64,000 bases of DNA from Euonymus europaeus. Its lineage: Eukaryota; Streptophyta; Magnoliopsida; Celastrales; Celastraceae. The notes under the pieces were generated by a model that was not told the origin of the DNA, did not search any database, and saw only the letters and a list, made by a program, of their open reading frames with translations. Below are positions 47,126 through 56,091 of this stretch, one piece after another. Position 1 is the first letter of the stretch. The number at the start of each line of letters is the position of its first letter. The DNA lies in the NCBI GenBank assembly GCA_963580455.1, contig OY756971.1:15833001-15897000 (forward strand). Direction: 5' to 3'. A program made the position numbers and the translations under genes.

Positions 47126-47740
47126 CTAGAGATAATTCAAAGTAGTCAAAAAACAATACTTGTTTTTGGATTCCTTCGAGAAAAATATAATATTCTGTTT
47201 GGACAGACTGTCTTTTTCACCTGTATAATGATTAAGGAACCACTCTCTTTTGGCGGTATTATAAGGAGAGTGAAAGTCTTTTTGTAATGATTTTTTGTCA
47301 ATAACAAAATCATCTTTGATTAAAATATTTAATTCAGGGTCACTATTATCAACCATTTGAGAATATGTTGGTGAGATTGGTGGAGATTCTTTTTGTTTTG
47401 GGTTGGAACTGGTATTGGATTTTGGTTGTTGAACATTGTAAAAAGGTTTTGGAATTGAACTAGAGTGATCAACTCCTCGTAAATCATATCGATAAGAAGT
47501 GCTCGGAGCGTGTGAAAATTGATTTTTTGTTTTATAAGAGGTACTTGGTGCAGTAAAGAAAGAATTTGTAGGAGAAATTCCTATCTCTGATTTAAAATAT
47601 GAACAAATATTAAGATTTTGGAAATCAACTGAATGATGACGAGAACTAAAAGTTATTTCTACTTTTCTGTCGCTAGCTTGAGTAATATACTCTATGTTTG
47701 TATTTTCGACTTTTTTAGGAGATACAGCCCCTTGTACCTC
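47126..47740 (-). pseudogene. Movement-protein C-terminal part, left copy
   Basis: From 47740 leftward the frame carries KKVENTNIEYITQASD and KVEITFSS, then a serine/asparagine-rich tail with tandem APSTSYKTKNQFS/APSTSYRYDLRG, ending KDSLSKQNIIFFSKESKNKY at 47126. Only the C-terminal portion exists; the conserved core of the movement protein was lost at the inversion junction. Confidence 0.7.
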
Positions 47741-48691
47741 CCAATCTACTTTGATTGTTATCCTAATTTTACGGTTTCATTAAATGATCAAAATCTCTCA
47801 GATACACTCACTTTAAACATCAAAACTCACAATTACAAAATGGCTTTTGAATCTCTTCCGATCTCCTTAATCTATAGGATTCATTACAAAGTTATGTCTT
47901 CTGCTTTTGGTTCAAAATCTTGAAGAAAATCTCCAAAAGGAGAAACCTTACTAATCAAAACAGACATTGCTCGATCCAATAGGACAATCCCTAAAACCAT
48001 TAAGTGGAATGAAATAACTTTAGCAAAAACTTGAGAGTTACAAGGGGTTGTACCTCCTAAAAAAGTCGAAAATACAAACATAGAGTATATTACTCAAGCT
48101 AGCGACGGAAAAGTAGAAATAACTTTTAGTTCTCATCATCATTTAGTTGATTTCCAAAATCTTAATCTTGGTTCATCTTTTAAATTAGAGATAGGAATTC
48201 CTTCTAGAAATTATTTCTCTACTGCACCAAGTACCTCTTATAAAACAAAAAATCAATTTTCACTCGCTCCGAGCACTTCTTATCGATATGATTTACGAGG
48301 AGTTAATCAATCCAGTTCAATTCCAAAACCATTTTACAATGTTCAACAACTAGAATCCAATACTAGTTCCAACCCAACACAAAAAGAATCTTCACCAATG
48401 TCACCAACATATTCTCAAATGCTTGATAATAATGACCCTGAATTAAATGTTTTAACCAAAGATGATTTGTTATTGACAAGAAATCATTACAAAAAGACTT
48501 TTACTTTCCTTATAATACTGTCAAAAGAGAGTGGTTCGTTAATCATTATACAAGTGAAAAAAGACAGTTTGTCCAAACAGAATATTATCTTTTTCTCGAA
48601 GGAATCCAAAAACAAGTATTGTTTTTTTGACTACTTTGAGTTATCCCTAGATGATCCCCATATTGACTGGGCTACTTATCCTTTCTTTTAA
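47741..48691 (+). pseudogene. Movement-protein remnant, right copy
   Basis: Begins at the centre of the inverted pair. CYPNFTVSLNDQNLSDTLTL and LIYRIHYKVMSS (47750-47920), a stop, then IPKTIKWNEITL (about 47985-48022), a stop, and GVVPPKKVENTNIEYI (48038-48090) match the conserved middle of caulimovirid movement proteins, which form tubules or widen plasmodesmata. The N-terminal third is missing. The C-terminal tail runs to 48691 with frame shifts near 48480 and 48540. Confidence 0.75.
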
Positions 48692-48772
48692 AAAACAATC
48701 GACGCTACCACTAGGGTTCAGAAACGGTATGATAATACTCAAAAAACAATTATTGAATCTGAACATCCACTT

Positions 48773-49204
48773 TTGACCCAACTTAAATTAGATTACACGA
48801 ATATTTCTGCCATTGCCACACCATTTAAAGTCTCCAAAGCCGAAGAATTCAAGAATATGGTTGAAAAGAATGACTTCACAAATCAACACTTATCCACAAT
48901 TGGTCAACAATTAAATCGAATAGAAGATTGTCCAAAAACCAACCATTACAAGTACAAACCAGTATTAAAACCTTATGAAATACACCCCCCCCCCCAACTA
49001 GCTAAAACATCAGCTCCAAAAGATTCTGATTTCATGACAGCAATAGTTAAAAAACTACAGGAACTTCAAGTTGATCTTACTCAGTTTCCTTCCTTACAAA
49101 TTCCTGACACTTCTGAGGCTTATACAAAACTAGCAATTCACAATCTTGGCAAAACTAGAAGTACTCCAGATAATTCTGACTTTGAAGTCAACAAAATGAA
49201 ATGA
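48773..49204 (+). pseudogene. Region between movement and coat domains, right copy
   Basis: 143-codon frame paralleling 47003-46587 of the left copy (TQLKLDYTNISAIATPFKV, EEFKNMVEKNDFTNQHLSTI). It stays in frame further than the left copy, to DNSDFEVNKMK. A run of C (48985-48994) and local insertions mark decay. Confidence 0.6.
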
Positions 49205-49275
49205 CAATCTCCTCAAAAACTTTATTATTCTAAAACTACTCCACCAGATCTTATGTTAGAAGAAAAATAAACAAA

Positions 49276-49700
49276 TCAAATGAAATACAATGCTGATACC
49301 ATTTATGAATGGAATATAGATGGTATGTCAGATTACAATATTCTCAATCAATTACAATAGATGACAATGGTAAGCAATGCTTACAAAACAAAAATGGCTA
49401 CAACTGACCAAGATATCACAAACTTAATTGTTGCTGGCTTTACAGTCAATTGAAAGGATGGTAGGACTACCATCTCACATCCACCCAACAAAATGAAATT
49501 CTCAGTGCTATTAAAATTGCTTCTGATGACACAATTATTAAAACAGAATTTGGTGAAGATATCCAAGATGTTGTGGCTACATTAATATTTTCCATTTGCA
49601 AACATTTCTTAGGAGATCCCTCTAGCATTAGAGATAGATCTTCATAACTCTTAGCAAATTTAAGATGTCGAAAACTTTATGATCTATGTCAATACAAAGA
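49276..49700 (+). pseudogene. Coat-protein core, right copy (damaged)
   Basis: Starts YNADTIYEWNIDGMSDYNIL, then a stop near 49360, FAGFT-like segment with another stop, and at least two frame shifts. Clearly the mirror of 46506-46132 but no longer readable as one frame. Confidence 0.7.
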
Positions 49701-49719
49701 TAACTTCTTAACTAGAGTT

Positions 49720-50670
49720 ATGATGCGTCCTGATAATAATCAATCTTTTTGGAAAGAGAAATTCTTAATAGGTCTTCCAATTTTCTTAGGAGATAAAGTT
49801 AGACAAAAGATTAAATTTGTATACAATAATCAAATCCCTTATGATCAATTAACTTATGGTGATCTAGTTAATCATATTCAAAAAATAGGTTTACAATTAT
49901 GTTCTGATATTAAGTTAGAAAAACAGTTAAAATATGAACAAACCAAATACAAAAATGAATTAGGTTCTTTTTGTAAACAATTTGGTTATGAAGAAAAATG
50001 TCCTAAGCAAAAAAGTTATACTAAAAAACATACACCTACTCACTTTAGATCTAGGTTTTATAAGAAATCTTATACTCCAAAATTATTTAATAAACAAAGA
50101 GAAAAGACAAAAACAAAATCCAATCCTAAGGAAGATAAACCTAATTCTAAACAAGTGGTTTGTTTTAAATGTAATACGACAGGTCATTATGCAAAATATC
50201 GTCGAGTCTGCAATCGAATCAAAGAATTAGAATTTGATGAAAATATTATTGTAAAATTAGATTTAATTCTTATAGATATTGATGATGAATCATCACTGTC
50301 TCATTCTGACAATGAACATCAATATGATGATATTCCTTCATCATCCGACCCTGAAATAAACATGTTCTCTAGGGACCAAGGATTCCTTTTAGAAGTTGTT
50401 AATCACATTGATGATTCCACGGTGAAACTAGCTTACTTAGCTAAATTAAAACAAAATTTATTTCATTCTAATGATAAGGTTGCACCACCAAAAGCAACCT
50501 ATAATTTGAAGGAAATTCTATCTAAACATGATAAAAAGACAGGACCCTTTTCTGGTCCTGATCTTCAACACCTTCAAATGGAGATTTCTGAAATAAAGAT
50601 CGAACTCAACACTCTTAAGAATCAACAAAGGAATGATCGATGGAAGAAATCAATTAGTCTCCATCATTGA
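49720..50670 (+). pseudogene. Coat-protein C-terminal region and linker, right copy
   Basis: Longest open frame of the viral pair (316 codons): MMRPDNNQSFWKEKFLIGL, YGDLVNHIQKIGLQLC, the basic stretch, then a knuckle CFKCNTTGHYAKYRRVC whose fourth ligand position is R, so the CCHC spacing is broken. The acidic linker and the heptad-rich LQHLQMEISEIKIELNTLK follow. It ends in a different frame from the protease, overlapping it by about 35 bp. Confidence 0.8.
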
Positions 50671-51226
50671 CAGAGGAAAAGGACTAATTATATCTGAAAC
50701 ACCTAGCGAATTAGATAAAGATGAACAAATCAATAAATTAGGAACAGAAGGAATCTTAGTTGAGAGTTCTTACAAAAATTGCCAACCTTTTATTGGATTA
50801 TTATCTCAAGTTACTGGTCAAAAATGGTTTATCAGGATTACAATTGTTATTCAAGAATCTTATTCTTTTGATACGATTGCTTTAGTGGATTCTGGTGCAG
50901 ATTTAAATTGTCTGCGATCTGATTTAGTCCCTTGTTGTTATTGGGAAAAAACAATTGAAGGAATAAAATCTGCAGTCGGAGAACAACTTAGAATTCTTTA
51001 CAAATTATACAATATTACAATCATTAATGCTGACATTAAATTTCATACAGATTTTCTTGGAGCTCAAAATATCACAAAATATGTTATTTTAGGAACACCA
51101 TTTCTTGATCTAATCAAACCATTTCAAGTAGGTCATGATGGCATCCATACTTCTTTATGTGGCACAAGTTTATTTTTTCCTTTCTTACAAAAACCTACAA
51201 AAAAATATAAATTATTCTATAAATGA
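50633..51226 (+). pseudogene. Aspartic protease, right copy
   Basis: 197-codon frame with ALVDSGADLNC at about residues 83-93 and the C-terminal YVILGTPFLDLIKPF near residue 147. The frame then reads a short tail (FLQKPTKKYKLFYK) and stops at 51226. In one-piece caulimovirid polyproteins RT follows this point; here the second ORF begins at 51258. More complete than the left copy's protease. Confidence 0.8.
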
Positions 51227-51257
51227 ATGTTCACTTCACTGTCTTTTTACAACAAAT

Positions 51258-51960
51258 ATGAGTGCCTCCTCCAGACGAGGACGTGGCCGTACCTCTCCAC
51301 CAACAACACGATCCCAGATGCAAAGGATCTCTAAAGAATCCTATGCCTTGTAAGAGGCACCAATTCTTCCAAAAAAATCATGCGCTGATACAGCCGATGA
51401 AGAAGATCAAAAACTTGCCTTAGCCAAATCAAAAGGTAAAAAGGTAATCACTTTTGACCTTCAACCTCAACTCCCAATTCCCCAATAAATTTTAAACAAT
51501 CCATCCTTATTGGAATGAGTTTCATCTTTACAAAAAAAACACCTGAGGTTGCTTTAGCAATTCATGCACAAAAGCCACATATTAGTTCAGCCTAAGTCAT
51601 TTCTGAGCCAGTTTTAAAAATTGCTGCTAATACAAATTTAAAACAAAATCAATCCCAACCATATTTAGTCCGCACATACCACACTAAATGGTGGAACAAA
51701 TTCAAAAGTGAAAGAGCCTACCCAGAAAATGTACTTAAATGGATTTCATCCAACCAAATACAATCAAAACTGATTGGCAAATCAGAACAAAATTTACATG
51801 GGATGAAATCCTTTATCAGCTCCAATTGGTTTTTGCCTCATCGAAAGATGAACTTGCTCATCTTCTGCAAAAAACTTTATGTTCTTTTAGTTTATAATCA
51901 AAGCGACTTCAATTTGTTAATTTGGCTTTTCAATTTATATATTGAGTTTATTGATCCTCT
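51258..51960 (+). pseudogene. Second ORF, right viral copy
   Basis: Starts MSASSRRGRGRTSPPTTRSQ, has a stop at about 51351 and others further on, and continues in shifted frames with LVRTYHTKWWNKFKSERAYP (51665-51725), where the left copy has a deletion. No known domain. With the left copy's C-terminal part (43705-43960), the two copies together show a second gene of a few hundred codons, not seen whole in either. Confidence 0.55.
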
Positions 51961-52061
51961 GTGAAGATCACAAGGATCAACTATTTAATTACTTCTTTTT
52001 GCTTAGTTTTTTCTTTGCTTGTTTGATCCTTCTTGTTATGGTATATATATATATATATCAC

Positions 52062-52089
52062 ATGCACTGTGTACTTTGTCACAGTGTAT
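52062..52089. other. Hairpin beside the TA microsatellite
   Basis: Perfect 7-bp arms CACTGTG/CACAGTG, extended to 10 bp with one G-T pair, around an 8-base loop. (TA)n tracts lie at 52041-52058 and 52145-52166. A related but non-hairpin sequence (TATCACTGCACACTGTATATA) is at 43712-43734 next to the opposite end of the viral pair. Confidence 0.6.
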
Positions 52090-52339
52090 ATATGCACCAT
52101 TACAATGCCAATGCATTTATGCATTATTAATCTGTTATTGTATTTATATATATATATATATATATGTAATATGTAATATTTTTCAGGCCAGGCTTCGGAC
52201 CGGATCGTCCCCAAAAATGGAGCTCAGGCCCACCGAGGTTTAGGGTCGGACTGCCCAAGTCTAATGTCATTTTGAGCTCGGGCTCGGGCTCGAGCCGAAC
52301 CCAGGCTCGCTGGGTGTTTGGTGACCCTTAATGGAAACT

Positions 52340-54060
52340 TCACATTCAAAAGATGCAAATAATTTTAAGAGCATTATTACAAATTAACCGAAGTACTAGG
52401 CACGTACAAGGCCTATAAAACCAAATTATTTTTAGAAGTTTAAGCTTCGAAAAGGCTATAAAGTTGTTCAAAGGAAAGTTTTTCGAAAGGCCTCCCAGGT
52501 TGATCTGCAGGTCTGGCATGATGCTTCGGCTTTCTCTTTTTCTATATTCAACTTGCCCAATTTAGTCTTTTTAGAAGAAAAAACCCATAGAGAGAGGTAA
52601 TCTCTCCCTACATCAGCTCTTTAGACTAGCGTGCATCCTTGAGAGTTTTCATTTTAGCTACCTCTTTCTGTAACTTGCCACCTCAAGTTCACATTCCATA
52701 ATCAACAACTTGGTATTCTTATATTGAGCTTGAATCTCAGCCAGCATGCCATCCAATGTATTCATCTTTAGATTTTACCATATTGTTCAAGCTATCCTTC
52801 CGGTCAAAATAAACATTCATATCCGTAGAGAGTTTACTTACCAAGCCATAAAGACGAGCCGCTTCAAAAAAGAGAACGACAGCATCACTAAAGCAAATAG
52901 GCAAAGGATGCACTACCCTTGGTGTTGCAGCCTCAGCAAATTTTAGCACATTTATAGCAAAGATGAAGGATGTTTTTTGTGCATTAGATAGAGAAAATAA
53001 ATCCAAGCTAAGAAGCTCCTTCAGAGTGTCTGTTGCAGTAGAAATAGCCTTTGAAGAAGGCGGATCTTGAAGCGTTGACTGAGAGACATCATCTAGGGTA
53101 GACAGGTCAATTTTCATGTCTTCATTATCATCATCATCATTACAAGGAGAGATGAAAGATTTCCTTGGTCCAGACATATAAGAAAGGGAATTAGTGAGTT
53201 ACAGACTCAAGCAATAGAAGAGAAAGAAAAAGAAAGGTGTGAATATGAGGAATTGAGTAGGACAATGGTGGAATAGCCAGAACCTTGGAGGAAGATATCT
53301 CAGCTTCTTCTTTAACATTTTTAGAGTGCGAGTTGCTGAAGAACTCTTTACATTTTCCTATCTCGAGAGCAAACTTGGGAGATGATGATAATTTTGAGGA
53401 CTCCTCAACATCTGTAGTATCAAAAATCGCTAAGGGGCTTGAGGGGACATTTGTGAATTTTGAAGTGAAATTGAGGTTTCTACTCTCGATCTTCTCACTG
53501 ATCTTCGAGCTTTAGGAGAAATTTTTTCTTTTTTAATCTTGATGGGCTTGGGAGATGGTGAAGCTGAAGGACTAGTTAAAGCGACTTTCCTTTTCTTTGA
53601 TTTTGAAGACCGCGATGCAAGTCCTGTAAACATAAAAAAAGAAAAAGAAAGTCCTAAAAAAGGTCATAGTAAAAATTGTAGAAGTTACCCATAGAAGGAG
53701 CAGGAGCTGATGCAAAGGCTACAATAGTAATAAGTTGAGAAAAGATCTTCTCCCACCAAGGGGAAACGCTTTGGAAGAATCATATGAAACTTCCAATATA
53801 GAGCACAATTGAGCACGACAATCCTTAGTGAAAACCGCAATAGCTATAGAGCTCTCATAATCTCGTCGAGACAATTTAGATATTAAGGGAATAACTTGAC
53901 TCACTCCAAACTTCTGTTCGCAAAGACATGGCGAGTAAAGAATCAAGGTGACGTTGTGGGAGCGGAATAAGATGCGTCAAACAAACAGCAACCTGATGGG
54001 TAGAGGAAACGGCACTTCGTGAAGTGAGTAACTGAGTATCTCTTCAAGGACCATTAAACT
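52340..54060 (-). pseudogene. Antisense ORF remnant of Tat element 2
   Basis: Minus-strand open stretches at 53946-53719 (IPLISKLSRRDYESSIAIAV, AFPLGG), 53633-53430 (a very basic, serine/proline-rich segment) and 53177-52737 (acidic start, then helix-rich). Degenerate coiled sequence continues to about 52600. Position after the integrase tail of a plus-strand Tat-like element, orientation opposite to it, and the basic-then-coiled character fit the antisense ORF of Tat elements. Direct family identity is not certain. Stops and shifts make it a pseudogene. Confidence 0.5.
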
Positions 54061-54067
54061 TAAAATG

Positions 54068-54110
54068 AATATTGGGCTTAAAATGGGCCATAACAAACAC
54101 AAGGCCCGGT
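54068..54110 (+). promoter_or_regulatory. Probable RBD1 proximal promoter with two TGGGCY motifs
   Basis: TGGGCT (54073-54078) and TGGGCC (54084-54089) lie 11 bp apart, about 190-200 bp before the start codon. Paired site II (TGGGCY) elements are typical of plant promoters for organelle and ribosomal proteins. No TATA box is evident. The repeat-derived sequence ends immediately to the left. Confidence 0.45.
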
Positions 54111-54275
54111 CTATTAGCAGGCTTAACTTCTATCCCAATAAGCACCCCCAACCTTATCCTAACTCCTTCCGGTCTAGCAGCATATGCTATCGCTTTTCCA
54201 TGGATACCTTTCATTTCTCCTTCACCCTGCCATCATAACCAGAGATACTCAACCCTCACACAAGCAAACCCTGAA

Positions 54276-54863
54276 ATGGCTGCTTGTGCAACCACAGGAC
54301 CCACCTTCTCTTTCAGTATAACCCAACCATCTCATAAACAATTCAAAACCCATCTTGCCCAATCTCCTCTTTCGCCGAAATTACCCTCCATCTACTTCCA
54401 TAAACAACCTCTCAAATCCAATTTCACTCTTCTTTCCATTGATGTTTCCAAAGAAGACAAGCCCGCATCAGACCAATCCAATCCACCCCAAGAAGTTTCT
54501 GACCAAAGCCAAACGGACAAGTTTGACAAGCGCAGGTTAGAAGAGAAATTTGCTGTGTTGAACACTGGAATCTATGAGTGCAGGTCTTGTGGCTACAAAT
54601 ATGATGAAGCAGTTGGTGACCCATCTTATCCTATACCTCCAGGATTTCAATATGACAAGTTACCTGAGGATTGGAGGTGTCCTACTTGTGGGGCAGCAAA
54701 GAGTTTCTTTGAGAGCAAGAGTGTGGAGATTGCTGGGTTTGCAGAGAACCAGCAGTTTGGTTTGGGTACCAATACAATGACTTCTGGGCAGAAAGCTGTG
54801 TTGATATATGGAAGCTTGCTCCTCTTCTTTTTCTTATTCTTGTCTGGCTACTTCTTGCAGTAG
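54276..54863 (+). CDS. RBD1: Chloroplast membrane-anchored rubredoxin RBD1, 195 aa
   Basis: Single exon. The start chosen is ATG 54276 (MAACATTGPTFSF), because it opens a serine/threonine-rich, chloroplast-transit-like N-terminus; the frame is open upstream to 54072, but that part looks like untranslated leader. The acidic/glutamine-rich linker covers about 55-85. The rubredoxin domain is at 98-148 with iron-binding cysteines 102, 105, 135 and 138 (ECRSCGYKY and RCPTCGAAK). One membrane helix follows at 174-194 (KAVLIYGSLLLFFFLFLSGY), leaving only Q after it. This layout is that of the plant/cyanobacterial RBD1/RubA proteins; Arabidopsis RBD1 (At1g54500) is a thylakoid protein needed for photosystem II accumulation. 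Its iron centre probably transfers electrons during assembly. Convergent with XRN4, 1.2 kb apart. Confidence 0.93.
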   Translation: MAACATTGPTFSFSITQPSHKQFKTHLAQSPLSPKLPSIYFHKQPLKSNFTLLSIDVSKEDKPASDQSNPPQEVSDQSQTDKFDKRRLEEKFAVLNTGIYECRSCGYKYDEAVGDPSYPIPPGFQYDKLPEDWRCPTCGAAKSFFESKSVEIAGFAENQQFGLGTNTMTSGQKAVLIYGSLLLFFFLFLSGYFLQ

Positions 54864-56091
54864 GCTGTATGTGTGTGTGGATTGTCTGATATGGGCAAAT
54901 GTGTCTGAAGCATGTGAATGGGCACTTGATTACATAGGTCCCTACAATACAGCAGCTTTTTGCTCAGGTATATGTGTTATTTATGACATTTTTATTTAAG
55001 TTGGCTTCTGCGGCTACTAAGAGAACTCGTATCAGATTCAGATATAGAACACTTGGTTTTTCAGTTCATGTGCAAACCCTGAATGCAAGGTCATATACTA
55101 CATACATTATTGTGATCATTTTGAGAACGGTTAAACTTGGTCCATCCATGCTTCTCATTGAACTATGGTTCTTTTTTCCCCCACTCTCAGCCTCAGAAGA
55201 AATAAAGCTTGAAGGTAAGAAGCTCTTTGTTTCAGTCTACAAAATTTATTTGATAAACAAAGAAGTATTCAAGCACGACAGAATAGGGTTGCATAGTTTC
55301 TGCAAACGCTACATGACACGAGTTTTTTTTTTTTTTTTTGCCTTTTTTCATAAACAAACGACATTGGAAGAGAAGATGAAAATGTAATAATACATTCACT
55401 TTCCCGAGAACACCCATCCCATCCCAGTACTAATCTCGCTCGACTATGTTTAATCTCACCACTCATTCTAGTACTAATCTCAATCAACTATGTTTAATAG
55501 GAGAGGACTAGAGGTCGCTCATTCAAGTACTAATGTCACCCAAGCAATTTTGACTGCAAATGGATTCAGTGCATTAACATTGGTACGATCACACCCAACA
55601 TGACACTGGAGTTACAGGAATTAAAAGTTCATGAAAGAGGGGGCTATAAGAGCTCATGATAAATGAATATGCAATAGTAGGAGTCAAAAGCTAAATAATT
55701 TTAGGAACATTGCTTCAAATTACACGTTTTCCTACGGAACATCGATCGGCAACTTGGCTGATCCGTCCACCTATAAAAACATATACAAAGAATTACACAA
55801 CCCTGTCTATCGTAAACCTACTGTCAATTGACATGCCTGTAGTCAATCAGTGTAATAATTTGTAAAAGTAGCTTCTACAATAAAAACCTCCAGCCACTTC
55901 AAACTGAGACTCTTCAATGGTGGTTGTGCACGAACCTCTTTATGGCTCAAGGAACATAGAGAATGGTGCTCTTCTTTTCCCTTCATTTATGGGACAGTAA
56001 GCCCAGTAACTATATAAGGTATCACCCTCAAAAACTGAGAGCTCAACAATGCCATGCAAGGTCATCTCTGGCAGAAAACATGAGCATGCAT
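54864..56091. other. Intergenic region between convergent RBD1 and XRN4
   Basis: Contains the 3' untranslated regions of both genes and no other supported gene. A poly-T run lies at 55324-55339. The short ORFs at 54974-55387 are low complexity. Confidence 0.6.

Larger units (their letters stand above)
43705..52140. mobile_element. Inverted pair of endogenous caulimovirid-like (florendovirus-like) sequences
   Basis: Two copies of one viral segment lie head to head. The left copy reads leftward from about 47740 and the right copy reads rightward from about 47740. Each arm has, in order: movement-protein remnant, spacer coding region, coat-protein core, zinc knuckle, coiled region, aspartic protease, and a separate second ORF. 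The arms match closely over about 3.5 kb (44230-47740 against 48035-51660), around a ~290-bp single-copy centre. There are no LTRs and no reverse transcriptase in either copy. TA microsatellites adjoin both outer ends. Order and motifs are those of plant pararetroviruses integrated in genomes. Every ORF is interrupted somewhere, so these are old, inactive copies. Confidence 0.85.
39871..52330. mobile_element. hAT-type terminal sequences bounding a 12.46-kb nested block
   Basis: The ends are TAGGTGTCGGCTCG and, inverted, TAAGGGTCACC, with GC-rich subterminal words (GGGCTCGGGCTCGAGCC type) in the outer 150 bp at each side. Exact 8-bp direct repeats ATGGAAAC flank them (39863-39870 and 52331-52338); 8 bp is the hAT target-duplication length. 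The hAT-like sequence proper is only about 39871-40060 and 52167-52330. The centre is a TA microsatellite filled by a copia element and a pararetrovirus pair. No hAT transposase is present, so it was a small non-autonomous element enlarged by later insertions. Confidence 0.8.

Noticed and set aside
47633..47923. Single 96-codon plus-strand gene at the viral centre
   Set aside because: Its first half is the reverse complement of the left copy's movement-protein frame; only the part after about 47740 is real coding trace of the right copy.
54072..54275. Upstream in-frame ATG giving a 263-aa RBD1
   Set aside because: The extra 68 residues lack transit-peptide character at their start and contain the TGGGCC promoter-like motif. 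The ATG at 54276 gives a typical chloroplast leader.
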